A stretch of DNA of 64,000 bases from Alloclostridium intestinigallinarum (GTDB taxonomy: Bacteria > Bacillota > Clostridia > Christensenellales > UBA3700): contig CAJFNB010000001.1 in assembly GCA_904393845.1 (NCBI GenBank), forward strand, positions 124,001-188,000. Direction: 5' to 3'. Made by a program: the position numbers and the translations under genes. Below, piece after piece: positions 42,814 through 51,714 of this stretch. The stretch's first letter is position 1, and every line of letters begins with the position of its first letter. The notes beneath the pieces were generated by a model. It searched no databases. It saw nothing but the letters and a program-made list of their open reading frames with translations, and was not told the origin of the DNA.

Positions 42814-42839
42814 AAACCGGTTCAACCGTTAATAGCCGA

Positions 42840-42876
42840 AAAGGACGGTATTAAACGCCGTCCTTTACTTTTATTT
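42840..42876 (+). terminator. Terminator of the phosphoesterase-HAD operon
   Basis: AAAGGACGG and CCGTCCTTT arms (42840-42848, 42858-42866) followed by a T-rich tail. Confidence 0.75.
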
Positions 42877-42957
42877 TAACATCATTGCCCGTGCGTTACG
42901 AAGAGGGTAATCCGGCATTACCGCCCGGTTACTTTGCGGATTATCACGGGACGAGAG

Positions 42958-43635
42958 TCACACGCTCCCGTTTTGCAGCAGGGCGATTGCCGCTTCCGCC
43001 ATTTTGGCGGCTGCCGCCGCGGGGACGTACGACAGGCTTCCCGGAGCGTGGCGCCCGTCCTGTTCCACAACGCCGCCCTCCGGCATTTCTTTCGAATATA
43101 CCGCGGTAAGCGAGGTTATGCCCTCCTGCCTGAGCAGGCGGCGCATGGCGCGCGCCAGCGGACATACGGAAGTTTCGTATATATCCGCAATTTCAAAAGA
43201 CGCCGCCTTTTTGTTGCCCGTACCCATGCAGGAGATGACGGGAACGACGCCGTTGCAAGCCTTGACCAGCGCGACTTTTGACGTAACGGTGTCTATACAG
43301 TCAAGAACGAGGTCGTATTTTGAAAAGTCGAAAGCCGTTTGCGCGGTGAAGAAAAAGTCGAACTCCCCGACTTTTATCCGCGGATTTATATCCCTGAGCC
43401 GCCGCGCGCAGGCGCTTACCTTTTTTTCGCCCAGAGTGGAATTGAGCGCGATTATCTGCCTGTTTAAGTTGCTCTGTTCCACTATATCGCTGTCGATGAG
43501 CGCGATATGCCCCGCGCCGGCGCGGGCGAGAAACTCCGCAACGTAGCCGCCCACTCCGCCTACGCCGAATACGGCGACGGAAGATTCGGCGAGCCTGTCC
43601 GCCCCTGCGCCCAGAATGAGCCGGGTGCGGTTCAA
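42958..43635 (-). CDS. tcdA: tRNA threonylcarbamoyladenosine dehydratase (ThiF/E1-like)
   Basis: This 225-residue E1-like enzyme has the nucleotide-binding motif VFGVGGVGGYVAEFLARAG, LIDSDIVEQSNLNRQ with the Arg finger, and DCIDTVTSK. This matches TcdA/YgdL, which cyclises t6A37 in tRNA using ATP. It starts with TTG at 43635, overlapping the cysK stop, with GGAG upstream. Position after cysK may link it to sulfur metabolism, but the sequence fits TcdA best. Confidence 0.87.
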   Translation of the reverse strand: MNRTRLILGAGADRLAESSVAVFGVGGVGGYVAEFLARAGAGHIALIDSDIVEQSNLNRQIIALNSTLGEKKVSACARRLRDINPRIKVGEFDFFFTAQTAFDFSKYDLVLDCIDTVTSKVALVKACNGVVPVISCMGTGNKKAASFEIADIYETSVCPLARAMRRLLRQEGITSLTAVYSKEMPEGGVVEQDGRHAPGSLSYVPAAAAAKMAEAAIALLQNGSV

Positions 43636-44552
43636 CTGAACACTCCGGAAGACAGGTATCTGTCCCCCGTATCGGGCAGAATAACCACTATTTTTTTACC
43701 CCTGCCCTGCGTTTTCGCGTATTCGCCCGCGGCAAAAAGCGCCGCGCCCGAGGAAATTCCCGCAAGCAATCCTTCCGATTTGGCAAGCAGGTCGGCGGTG
43801 GCGAACGCGTCTTCGTCGCTGACGGTTATCACCTTATCGTAAGCGTTGGTATCCAGCACTTCGGGTACGAATCCCGCGCCAATACCCTGGATTTTATGCG
43901 GTCCCGCCTTTCCGCCGGAAAGTACGGGGGAAGCGGACGGCTCTACCGCGATTACCGCTATATCCTTATTGTATTCCCTCAGATATCTGGAAAGTCCCGT
44001 AACCGTGCCGCCCGTACCCACGCTGCACACGACGGCGTCGACCTGCCCGTCCGTGTCGCGCCATATTTCGTCGGCAGTGGACTTGTGCGCCCTCGGATTG
44101 GCGGGGTTTACAAACTGCCCGGCAATGATTGAGCCGGGTGTGGCGCGGTGCAATTCCTCCGCCCTGCGCGTTGCGCCCGACATTCCCTCCGCGCCCGGAG
44201 TGAGCACCAGCTCCGCTCCCAGCGCTTTAAGCAGTTTTCTGCGCTCTTCGCTCATGGTTTCCGGCATGGTGAGGATAAGTTTGTATCCCCTCACCGCGCA
44301 CAGCGCGGCAAGTCCTATGCCCGTATTGCCCGAAGTAGGCTCTATAACGGTCCCGCCCGCGCGCAACAGTCCGCGCGCTTCCGCGTCGTTCAGCATGGAA
44401 AGCGCCGTTCTGTCCTTTATGCTTCCGGCGGGGTTCATACCCTCCGCCTTGCCTATAAGCGCGCAGGGCAACCCCATTTTTTTTGAAAGACGGGAAAGTT
44501 CCACAAGCGGAGTCCCCCCGATTATCTGCGATATGTCCTTTGCTATTTTCAT
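43632..44552 (-). CDS. cysK: Cysteine synthase A
   Basis: This 306-residue PLP enzyme makes cysteine from O-acetylserine and sulfide. The start IAKDISQIIGGTPLVEL, PLP lysine in NPAGSIKDRTA, PTSGNTGIGLA loop and the GTGGTVTG phosphate site are intact, and GISSGAA is present near the end. AGGGAG precedes the ATG one base after the upstream stop. A long upstream extension of the frame is a shadow of the neighbouring gene and was excluded. Confidence 0.95.
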   Translation of the reverse strand: MKIAKDISQIIGGTPLVELSRLSKKMGLPCALIGKAEGMNPAGSIKDRTALSMLNDAEARGLLRAGGTVIEPTSGNTGIGLAALCAVRGYKLILTMPETMSEERRKLLKALGAELVLTPGAEGMSGATRRAEELHRATPGSIIAGQFVNPANPRAHKSTADEIWRDTDGQVDAVVCSVGTGGTVTGLSRYLREYNKDIAVIAVEPSASPVLSGGKAGPHKIQGIGAGFVPEVLDTNAYDKVITVSDEDAFATADLLAKSEGLLAGISSGAALFAAGEYAKTQGRGKKIVVILPDTGDRYLSSGVFS

Positions 44553-44553
44553 G

Positions 44554-45192
44554 TCATTCTCCCTGCGGTCTGTCCGCGTCTTCGGCGGGTTCTTCCGCAG
44601 TCTGCTCTTCCGCCGCTTCCACGGCGCCGTCTGCCTGTACCGCTTCTTCCGGCGCGTCTGCAGACTGCTCCGCCCGTTCTTCCTCTTCAGCGGTTTCCGT
44701 TTCCGCCGCCTGTTCATACTGCGGCGCGGGCGAGAAAGCCTTTACCGCTTCCAGCACGGCGGCAAGCAGAATGAACGCGGAGGCAACCGCCGCTTCAGGC
44801 GCGATATGCGTGCCGCTTTCGGTCACCATTTCCGCATACTCGTCCGTAAAGGGGAGCAGATAACATTGGTACGTGCACGCAACCATGACTCCGCACGCAA
44901 GCAATATAACCGCGGGCGCGAGATATACCTTTGAATTTTTATTGGGTATAAAGGTGAACAGCACCGCGAACATGGGCAGTATAAAGCCGATAAACAGCGG
45001 CGCGTTGAAGTAGAACGAATGCGCCATTGAATAAAAAGTTATACGGAAGGAGGCTATTCCGTCGCCGCCCGCGTCCGTCACGCCCTTGGCGAAAAACAAG
45101 CCGAACGCCACAACCGCAAGCGCTTCCGCCATGGCGGTGAGCAATAACTGCCGCCTTGGTTGGTTTGCTATCTTTTTTAAAAACGTCTTCAT
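44554..45192 (-). CDS. Four-helix membrane protein with acidic tail
   Basis: This 212-residue protein has four predicted transmembrane segments (about 18-36, 62-82, 88-108, 130-147) and then a Glu/Ala-rich cytoplasmic tail of about 60 residues. No family is recognised. AGGGG precedes the ATG. It is the first gene of an operon with cysK and tcdA, but nothing in it suggests sulfur transport. Confidence 0.6.
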   Translation of the reverse strand: MKTFLKKIANQPRRQLLLTAMAEALAVVAFGLFFAKGVTDAGGDGIASFRITFYSMAHSFYFNAPLFIGFILPMFAVLFTFIPNKNSKVYLAPAVILLACGVMVACTYQCYLLPFTDEYAEMVTESGTHIAPEAAVASAFILLAAVLEAVKAFSPAPQYEQAAETETAEEEERAEQSADAPEEAVQADGAVEAAEEQTAEEPAEDADRPQGE

Positions 45193-45355
45193 ATTCTACC
45201 CCTTTGTTTATCTGCCCGACCTGCGCATTATCCGAAAACATTTACGCCGAAGCGGTTATGCCACGCCGCAGGACGGGAAATTATTTTTTTGTGTTTTTTA
45301 CCCGGCTTTACCCGCCGCGTATCGAACGGGCGGTTTCCCTGCCCGTTATATCCTA

Positions 45356-46300
45356 TCATATTGTGTTGATGGGCATACCGCACATATACGCCGTCAGATT
45401 TTTCGCCGCCAGACTGACGAGCCTGTTCCTCGTTTCGGCAGGCGCCCACGCCACGTGCGGAGTTATTACGCAGTTGTCGAGTCCGATAAGGCGGTTTGCC
45501 CGCGGCGGCTCCTGCCCGAGCACGTCCAAAGCCGCCGCCCTTATCCTGCCGCCCGTAAGCGCGTCGTACAGCGCGTCCTCGTCCACAAGTCCGCCGCGCG
45601 CGGTGTTGATGAGTATCGCGCCGCTCTTCATAAGCGCCAGCGTATCCTTGTTTATAAGTTTTTCCGTCTGCTCCGTAAGCGGACAATGCAGGGTCAGCAC
45701 GTCCGAACGGCTGAACAGCTCCTTTTTGCCCACAAGTTCGTAAGGGCAGTTTTCGGGAAGAGTGCGCGTGTGCACCAGCACTTTCATATCAAGCGCCGCC
45801 GCGGCTTTTGCCACCCTTTTTCCTATATCCCCGAAGCCGAATATGCCCAGCGTTTTGCCGCATACTTCGTGCATGGGATAGGGAAAGTAGCTGAAACAAT
45901 CCTGCGCCTCCCACTCGCCCGCGCGCACCGCCCTGTCGTAGACGTCCGCCTTCGAGTAAAAGTGCAGAATAAGCGCCATTACATGCTGCGCCACCGCCGC
46001 GCCCGAATAACCGGGCACGTTGGTCACGGTTACGCCGAGTTCGCGCGCCGCCTTTAAGTCCACGTTGTTGTAGCCCGTGGCGAAAACGCCCACGTACTTC
46101 ACTTCGGGCAGGCTTTCCAGCACTCTGCGCGTTATGAGTATCTTGTTGCACAGAACAGCCGTGCAGCCGCGCGCGCCGCGGATAATATCCTCTTCGCTTC
46201 CGATGCGCAGCCAGCGGACGTTCCCCAGTTTTTCTATGGGTGAAAAGTCCACGTCGCCTTCGCAGGTAAGAGTCTGCTTGTCTAAAACGGCTATATCCAT
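45356..46300 (-). CDS. D-2-hydroxyacid dehydrogenase
   Basis: This 314-residue NAD-dependent oxidoreductase has the Rossmann motif GIFGFGDIGKRVAKAA, the catalytic Arg in INTARGGLVDEDAL, a Glu in the region LGQEPPRANR and the catalytic His in VITPHVAWAP. It resembles glycerate/hydroxypyruvate or D-lactate-type dehydrogenases; the substrate is not clear. Its ATG overlaps the SIS gene stop (TGATG), so the two are one operon. Confidence 0.9.
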   Translation of the reverse strand: MDIAVLDKQTLTCEGDVDFSPIEKLGNVRWLRIGSEEDIIRGARGCTAVLCNKILITRRVLESLPEVKYVGVFATGYNNVDLKAARELGVTVTNVPGYSGAAVAQHVMALILHFYSKADVYDRAVRAGEWEAQDCFSYFPYPMHEVCGKTLGIFGFGDIGKRVAKAAAALDMKVLVHTRTLPENCPYELVGKKELFSRSDVLTLHCPLTEQTEKLINKDTLALMKSGAILINTARGGLVDEDALYDALTGGRIRAAALDVLGQEPPRANRLIGLDNCVITPHVAWAPAETRNRLVSLAAKNLTAYMCGMPINTI

Positions 46301-47331
46301 CAAAGCGTTACTGTCACCTTGTTCAGGTTGCGGGGAGTATCCACTTTCAGACCCTTGGCAAGTCCCACGTTGAGCGCGAGCAGGGATACCGCCACGCCGT
46401 AGGTTACGGGCGCGGTCACATCGCTTGCCGCAGGCATGACCACCTTGTTGTCGGCAACTTCCAGCACTTCGGGAATGTCGCTGAATACGGTGAGTTTGCC
46501 TTCCAGGCTCTTAATGCGCTTTGCAAGGTTTTTGTACTCTTCTTCAAACACGCCGGAAGGCGCAAGCAGAATTACGTTCGCGGTTTCGTCGATGAGCGAG
46601 AAGGGACCGTGCATAAAGTTCGCCGTAGAGAACGCGCGGTTGAACATATAGCAGCATTCGGTAAGTTTCAGCGCGCATTCGTCGCCCGTGCCCAGCATGG
46701 TGCCGCGGGTTAAAATAATGTTGCTCTTCTCCTTGTAAATGCCCTTTGCGGCAACGGCTATTTCGTCGAATTTTTCCAGAATACCGGCAATTTTCCCGGG
46801 ATATTCGTCTATCTCGGCGCCGATATTTCCGCCCAGCGCGTCCGCAAGCAGGGCGAGCGCGGTAAGTTCGCCTATGTAAGTTTTGGTAGCCGCGACCGAC
46901 TTTTCCTCTTCAACGTCCATGAACAGGTGGAAGTCAGCCTGCTGCGCCACGGGGCTTTCGTTATTGTTGGTGACCGCCACGGTCATGGCGCCCGCCGCCT
47001 TTGCCTTGTTGAACACGTCTATCGTGTCCTTTGACATACCCGACTGCGACACGATTATCATGCAGGTATCCTTCATATCCACCTTGGTGTTGTACACGGT
47101 ATAAAGAGAGGGGTGGAATTTGCCAACCTGTATTCCCGTCACGAGCGGACACAGGAAGGAAAATACGGTGGCGGCGTTATCGGAAGTGCCGCGCGCCAGC
47201 GTAACGAATTTTACGACGCCTCTTTCCTTTACCGCTTTGGCGATCTCTGCCGCAACGGGACGGCAGGAAGCTATCGTGCGTTTTATCATCTGAGGTTCGG
47301 AGAATATCTCCTGCTGCATTAATGTGGTCAT
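46300..47331 (-). CDS. Tandem SIS-domain sugar isomerase/deaminase-like protein
   Basis: This 343-residue protein has two SIS domains like the isomerase half of GlmS and like AgaS/FrlB. It starts MQQEIFSEPQMI, has LARGTSDNAATV and IIVSQSGMSKDT with the phosphosugar-binding Ser residues, and FMHGPFSLID in the second domain. It lacks a glutaminase domain, so it probably acts on an amino-sugar phosphate or fructosamine phosphate. The promoter is at 47384-47412 and the dehydrogenase is co-transcribed. Confidence 0.87.
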   Translation of the reverse strand: MTTLMQQEIFSEPQMIKRTIASCRPVAAEIAKAVKERGVVKFVTLARGTSDNAATVFSFLCPLVTGIQVGKFHPSLYTVYNTKVDMKDTCMIIVSQSGMSKDTIDVFNKAKAAGAMTVAVTNNNESPVAQQADFHLFMDVEEEKSVAATKTYIGELTALALLADALGGNIGAEIDEYPGKIAGILEKFDEIAVAAKGIYKEKSNIILTRGTMLGTGDECALKLTECCYMFNRAFSTANFMHGPFSLIDETANVILLAPSGVFEEEYKNLAKRIKSLEGKLTVFSDIPEVLEVADNKVVMPAASDVTAPVTYGVAVSLLALNVGLAKGLKVDTPRNLNKVTVTL

Positions 47332-47383
47332 ATAAACTCTCCTTTTCCGCCCGTACGGGCGCGGAATATAAATTTATAATATT

Positions 47384-47412
47384 ATAATACCACAAGCGAT
47401 TATTTTATGCAA
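47384..47412 (-). promoter_or_regulatory. Promoter of the SIS-dehydrogenase operon
   Basis: TTGCAT (47407-47412 complement), 17 bases, TATTAT (47384-47389 complement). Confidence 0.65.
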
Positions 47413-47452
47413 CCCGAACGTTATCCATCTTTTACGGCAATTTTTCCGAAAG

Positions 47453-47480
47453 CAAAAGGGCGAAGCCGCGGCTTCGCCCT
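47453..47480 (-). terminator. Terminator of the asnA-ychF-argS operon
   Basis: GGGCGAAGCC and GGCTTCGCCC (47458-47479) form a strong hairpin followed on the minus strand by TTTTGCTTT. Confidence 0.85.
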
Positions 47481-47507
47481 GCAATCGTTGAAATTCCTTC
47501 CTTATTT

Positions 47508-49193
47508 CTACATTTTTTCGGGAGATTGGATTCCCAGAAGGGAAAGTCCGTCCGCGAGCACGCCCCTGACCGCCTTGACGAGCATGAGCCTTGCCTTGCG
47601 GACGGCGTCGGGCGATTTGGCGATGTTGCAGGCAAGGTAGAATTTGCCGAACGCCTGCGACAGGTCCACCAAAAAGCGGCTGAGGTAGCAAGGCTCGTAC
47701 TTTTCCACGGCGGAAAGAATTACGTCGGGGTAGGAATCGAGAAGTTTGAGCACTTCGCCCGCCTCTTCACCCGCAACGCCGGAGTAGTCGGGGTCGCAGT
47801 CGGGATAAGAGCACTTTTCCAAAAGCGAGCGGCAGCGCGCCTGGGTGTACTGCACGTAAGGTCCCGTTTCGCCGTCGAAATTGAGCGCGCGCGAATAGCT
47901 GAAAGTCATGTCCTTTATGCGGTTGTTGTAGAGCACGCCGAAGATGACCGCGCCCACGCCTATCTGCTCCGCCACCTCGTCGGGATTGGGCAGATCTTCC
48001 GATTTTTCCTTTATGATCTCCCTGCTCTTGCTCACCGCCATGTTGAGAACGTCGTCGAGGTAGACCACGTTGCCGCTGCGCGTGGAAAGCGAGCCTTCTT
48101 CCAGCGAAACCATGCCGTGTGCGACGTGGTACAAGTCTTTATACCACTCCTCGCCCGCGAGTTCGAGCACCTTGAACCATTGCCTGAAATGCAGATTCTG
48201 CTGGCTTGCCACCACGTACAGGCACTTGTCGAAATTATACGTCTTTTTGCGGTAGAACGCCGCCGCGAGGTCGCGCGTGGCGTACAGCGTGGCCCCGTCC
48301 GAGCGCACGAGCAGGCAGGGCGGCATGTCGTCGCCCAGGCGCACTATTTTTGCGCCGTTGTCGTCCACGAGCAAGCCCTTTTGCGTGAGAAGGTCGAGGA
48401 CGGGCTGCATTTTGTCGTTATAGAAACTTTCGCCCGCATAGGAATCGAACGTCACGTTAAGGCGCTTGTAGATTTTCTCTACCTCTTCCAAAGTGGACTT
48501 TTTGAAGCGGTTGAAGATGGAAAGCGCTTCTTCGTCGCCGTCTTCTATCTTCTTGAACCAGGCGCGCGCCTCGTCGTCCAGCACGGGGTTTTTCTCCGCT
48601 TCCTTGTGGAATTTCACGTATATATCCACAAGCGAACGCACTCCGCGCTTTTCTATGTCCTTGTCGTCGCCCCACAGCTTGTAAGCCACTATAAGTTTGC
48701 CGAACTGCGTGCCCCAGTCGCCCAGATGGTTTATACCCACCGTATTATACCCCGCCTTTTTGTGCAGACGGTAGAGCGCCGCGCCCAAAACCGTGTTCAG
48801 CAGATGACCTATATGGAAAGGCTTTGCGATATTAACGGACGAGTAGTCTATGCACACCGTCTTGCCCCTGCCTATATCGCTGTTTCCGTAATATTCACCC
48901 GCGGACAACACCTTTTCCAGCACGTCTTTGGCATAGGACTGCTTGTTGAGGGTAAAGTTGACGAACGGGCCCGCGGCCTCCGCCTTTTCCAGAAAGTTGT
49001 AACAGCCTATCCTGCCCACAACTTCCTTTGCAAGCTCCGCGGGATTCTTCCCCGCCGCCTTTGCCAGACGGAAACAGGGCAGCGAATAATCGCCGTGCGC
49101 CTTATCCCTGGAAGGAACTATCTGCGACATTATCTCTTCGCTGTCTATCCCCTCGATTATAACAGTATCCGCCAAAAGTTTTTTGTAATCCAT
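47508..49193 (-). CDS. argS: Arginyl-tRNA synthetase
   Basis: This 561-residue class I synthetase charges tRNA-Arg. HIGH reads KPFHIGHLLN, after an N-terminal Add1 domain with VPSRDKAHGDYSLPCFRLAK. GINHLGDWGTQFGKL, LLVRSDGATLYATRDLAA and MTFSYSRALNFDGETGPYVQYTQAR follow, then the DALR anticodon-binding helical domain. The KMSKS loop is not typical (SLSTRSGNVV), normal for many ArgRS. It follows ychF, with a strong terminator after it. Confidence 0.98.
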   Translation of the reverse strand: MDYKKLLADTVIIEGIDSEEIMSQIVPSRDKAHGDYSLPCFRLAKAAGKNPAELAKEVVGRIGCYNFLEKAEAAGPFVNFTLNKQSYAKDVLEKVLSAGEYYGNSDIGRGKTVCIDYSSVNIAKPFHIGHLLNTVLGAALYRLHKKAGYNTVGINHLGDWGTQFGKLIVAYKLWGDDKDIEKRGVRSLVDIYVKFHKEAEKNPVLDDEARAWFKKIEDGDEEALSIFNRFKKSTLEEVEKIYKRLNVTFDSYAGESFYNDKMQPVLDLLTQKGLLVDDNGAKIVRLGDDMPPCLLVRSDGATLYATRDLAAAFYRKKTYNFDKCLYVVASQQNLHFRQWFKVLELAGEEWYKDLYHVAHGMVSLEEGSLSTRSGNVVYLDDVLNMAVSKSREIIKEKSEDLPNPDEVAEQIGVGAVIFGVLYNNRIKDMTFSYSRALNFDGETGPYVQYTQARCRSLLEKCSYPDCDPDYSGVAGEEAGEVLKLLDSYPDVILSAVEKYEPCYLSRFLVDLSQAFGKFYLACNIAKSPDAVRKARLMLVKAVRGVLADGLSLLGIQSPEKM

Positions 49194-49237
49194 TTTTATC
49201 CCCGCCCTCCCGGGTCTTTTATTTCTGTTGAGCCGCC

Positions 49238-50329
49238 CTACACGTTAAAGCGGAACAAGATGACGTCGCCGTCTTTTACCACGTAATCCTTGCCTTCGCT
49301 GCGTACCTTGCCCTTTTCCTTTGCGGCGGTATAGGAGCCGCATTCGAGCAAAGTGCGCCAATCCACAACTTCCGCGCGGATAAATCCCTTTTCAAAGTCG
49401 CTGTGTATCTTGCCCGCCGCCTGGGGCGCCTTGGTGCCTTCTTTTATCGTCCAGGCTCTCGTTTCCTTTTCTCCCGCGGTGAGGTAGCTGATAAGTCCCA
49501 GCAGTTTGTAGCACGCCTTTACGAGCACGTCGAGGCCGCTTTCCTTCAAGCCCAGCTCTTCACGGAACATTGCCTTGTCCTCGTCGCCCATGCCCGCAAG
49601 GTCTTCTTCTATTTTGGCGCAGAGAACTATCGCGTCCGAGCGGTGTTCTTCCGCATACTTTTTCACCGCTTTCACATAGTCGTTATCCGGCTGGCCTATT
49701 TCGCTTTCGGCGATATTCGCGGCATAGATGACGGGCTTTTCCGTGAGCAGGAAACAGTTATCCACAACTTCGCGCTCTTCTTCGGTAAAATCCATCATGC
49801 GCGCGGGAATGCCCTGCTCCAATTTGGCGTAAACGCCGTCCAGAACGTCCGCTTCCCAGGCGTACTTTTTGTCGCCGCCCTTTGCGGAAGTGCGCGCCTT
49901 CGCGCTACGCTTCTGCACCGTTTCCATATCGGCGAAGATAAGTTCGTACTCTATCGTTTCAATGTCGCGCAGAGGATTTACGCTGCCGTCGACGTGCGTG
50001 ATATTCTCGTCGTCGAAACAGCGCACCACGTGCACGATTGCGTCCGTTTCGCGTATGTGCGAGAGGAATTTGTTGCCCAGACCTTCGCCGTGGGAAGCAC
50101 CCTTTACAAGTCCGGCTATATCCACGAATTCCAGCACCGTGGGCGTTACTTTTTTACTGTTATAAAGCGCAGCCAGCTTGTCAAGCCGCTCGTCCGGCAC
50201 GGCAACCACGCCCACGTTGGGTTCTATGGTGCAGAACGGATAGTTGGCGCACTCCGCGCCCGCCTGGGTTATCGCGTTGAAAAGCGTACTCTTGCCCACG
50301 TTGGGCAGACCTACAACACCGAGTTTCAT
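49238..50329 (-). CDS. ychF: Ribosome-binding ATPase YchF/OLA1
   Basis: This 363-residue P-loop protein starts LGVVGLPNVGKSTLFN, has the switch region ANYPFCTIEPNVG, DIAGLVKGAS with GLGNKFLSHIRETDAIVHVVRCF, the nucleotide-specificity motif IYAANIAES in place of NKxD, and the C-terminal TGS domain ending DVILFRFNV. It prefers ATP over GTP in the family. GGAG precedes the ATG. It is the middle gene of asnA-ychF-argS. Confidence 0.97.
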   Translation of the reverse strand: MKLGVVGLPNVGKSTLFNAITQAGAECANYPFCTIEPNVGVVAVPDERLDKLAALYNSKKVTPTVLEFVDIAGLVKGASHGEGLGNKFLSHIRETDAIVHVVRCFDDENITHVDGSVNPLRDIETIEYELIFADMETVQKRSAKARTSAKGGDKKYAWEADVLDGVYAKLEQGIPARMMDFTEEEREVVDNCFLLTEKPVIYAANIAESEIGQPDNDYVKAVKKYAEEHRSDAIVLCAKIEEDLAGMGDEDKAMFREELGLKESGLDVLVKACYKLLGLISYLTAGEKETRAWTIKEGTKAPQAAGKIHSDFEKGFIRAEVVDWRTLLECGSYTAAKEKGKVRSEGKDYVVKDGDVILFRFNV

Positions 50330-50345
50330 AATATCTCCTTTTTTC

Positions 50346-51338
50346 TTACAGCAGAGTTATGCCCTTTTCAAGACAGCTCTTTCTTTCCCATTCGGGCCAG
50401 ATGCTCGCCTGTACCTCGCCGATATGCGCGCGGTTGAGAATGTACATGCACAGCCTTGACTGACCTATGCCGCCGCCTATGGTAAGAGGCAGACGCCCCG
50501 CAAGAAGTTCCGTATGATAAGGCAGTTTCGCCCTGCCTTCCGCGCCCGCCGCTTTAAGCTGTTCGGACAGCGACTTCGCGTCCACCCTAATGCCCATGCT
50601 GGATACTTCGAAAGCCCTGTCAAGCACGGGATAGTAAAGCACTATATCGCCGTTAAGCGCCCAGTCGTCGTAGTCGGGCGCCCTGCCGTCGTGCGGTTTG
50701 CCCGATTTGAGCGGCGCGCCTATGCCGCAGATAAACGCCGCGCCCCGCTCGCGCACGAACGCGGTTTCGCGCTCGGACGGCATAAGGTCGGGATACATAT
50801 CTTCAAGCTCCTGAGTGGTGACGAAAGTTATCTCCTCGCTTAAAAAGTTTTGCAGTACGCCGTATTTTTCGCAAGCCTGCGCCGCCGTTTCGCGGATAGC
50901 CCCGTAAATGCGCATGACCGTATCACGCAGATATTCCACCGTTCTGTCTTCCGCGGTGATGACCTTTTCCCAGTCCCACTGATCCACATATATGGAATGC
51001 AGTGCGTCGCACACTTCGTCGCGGCGGATTGCGTTCATATCCGTATAAAGCCCTTTATGCACGGGAAAACCGTATTGGCGCAACGCGTACCTCTTCCACT
51101 TTGCAAGCGAATGCACCACTTCCGCGGTCTTGCCCGTCTGCAATATGTCGAAAGATACGGCGCGTTCGTAGCCGTTGAGATTGTCGTTAAGACCGCTGTC
51201 GCGCAACACAAACAGCGGTGCGGATACGCGGGTGAGCTCCAGCGCGTGCGCAAGATTGCGCTCGAACGTGTCTTTGGTGAATTTAATCGCCTTTTGGGTC
51301 GTGATGAGATCCATCGGCGCGGTGTATTTGCCCTGCAT
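50346..51338 (-). CDS. asnA: Aspartate-ammonia ligase
   Basis: This 330-residue class II synthetase-like enzyme makes asparagine from aspartate and ammonia. It shows APLFVLRDSGLNDNLNGYERAVSFD, VHSLAKWKRYAL, VDQWDWEK, SMGIRVD and TIGGGIGQSRLCMYIL. The ATG at 51338 follows GGAGG by four bases. A strong promoter lies at 51369-51397. AsnA types often depend on AsnC-like control elsewhere, but no such site is seen here. Confidence 0.97.
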   Translation of the reverse strand: MQGKYTAPMDLITTQKAIKFTKDTFERNLAHALELTRVSAPLFVLRDSGLNDNLNGYERAVSFDILQTGKTAEVVHSLAKWKRYALRQYGFPVHKGLYTDMNAIRRDEVCDALHSIYVDQWDWEKVITAEDRTVEYLRDTVMRIYGAIRETAAQACEKYGVLQNFLSEEITFVTTQELEDMYPDLMPSERETAFVRERGAAFICGIGAPLKSGKPHDGRAPDYDDWALNGDIVLYYPVLDRAFEVSSMGIRVDAKSLSEQLKAAGAEGRAKLPYHTELLAGRLPLTIGGGIGQSRLCMYILNRAHIGEVQASIWPEWERKSCLEKGITLL

Positions 51339-51368
51339 AAAGCCTCCGAAAGGTAATAATATACAATA

Positions 51369-51397
51369 ATATTAGTACATTGCGGGATAAAAGTCAA
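51369..51397 (-). promoter_or_regulatory. Promoter of asnA-ychF-argS
   Basis: TTGACT (51392-51397 complement), 17 bases, TAATAT (51369-51374 complement). Confidence 0.75.
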
Positions 51398-51615
51398 ATA
51401 TAAAACGCCGCGGAATACGCTTGCCGCGGTTGAAAACAGAGCGCGCAACGCCCGGACGCGGATTTACCCTTCCGGAAAACGGCTTTATTGCGGCGCGGAG
51501 AATTTTCAAGACATTCCGCTTGTTTGCCCCGCCGCTTTTCACAATATCCGCAGAAGGCGCGGTTTTATCCGGACGCGGATAATGTTGCGGAAGAAAAAAT
51601 TTTACGAAAAATATA

Positions 51616-51666
51616 TTGACACCGTGTCAAAACAGCGGTACAATAATTGCGTTGACAGAGTGTCAA
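51616..51666 (+). promoter_or_regulatory. Promoter and twin TetR-type operators of the adh operon
   Basis: TTGACA (51616-51621), 17 bases, TACAAT (51639-51644). The palindrome TTGACACCGTGTCAA (51616-51630) covers the -35 box, and TTGACAGAGTGTCAA (51652-51666) lies at the start of transcription, 36 bases further. The TetR gene at the end of this operon is the likely ligand, giving autoregulation. Confidence 0.75.
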
Positions 51667-51714
51667 CCGCGCCTTCCGGGCGCGGAACGCAAACTATATC
51701 TTACGGAGGTATAT

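Larger units (their letters stand above)
51339..51714. other. Divergent promoter region asnA / alcohol dehydrogenase
   Basis: No gene is seen. It holds the asnA promoter, a GC-rich stretch without clear features, and the alcohol dehydrogenase promoter with two palindromic operators. Confidence 0.6.

Noticed and set aside
44553..44717. Longer cysteine synthase with a basic extension
   Set aside because: The extension is the opposite reading of an acidic tail coded in another frame by the upstream gene; the ATG at 44552 has a good ribosome site.
47526..49286. A 586-codon plus-strand frame opposite argS, and similar long frames opposite trp, pst and other genes
   Set aside because: The opposite strand encodes clearly recognisable enzymes; these frames are low-complexity Arg/Ala/Val-rich shadows caused by GC-rich codon use.
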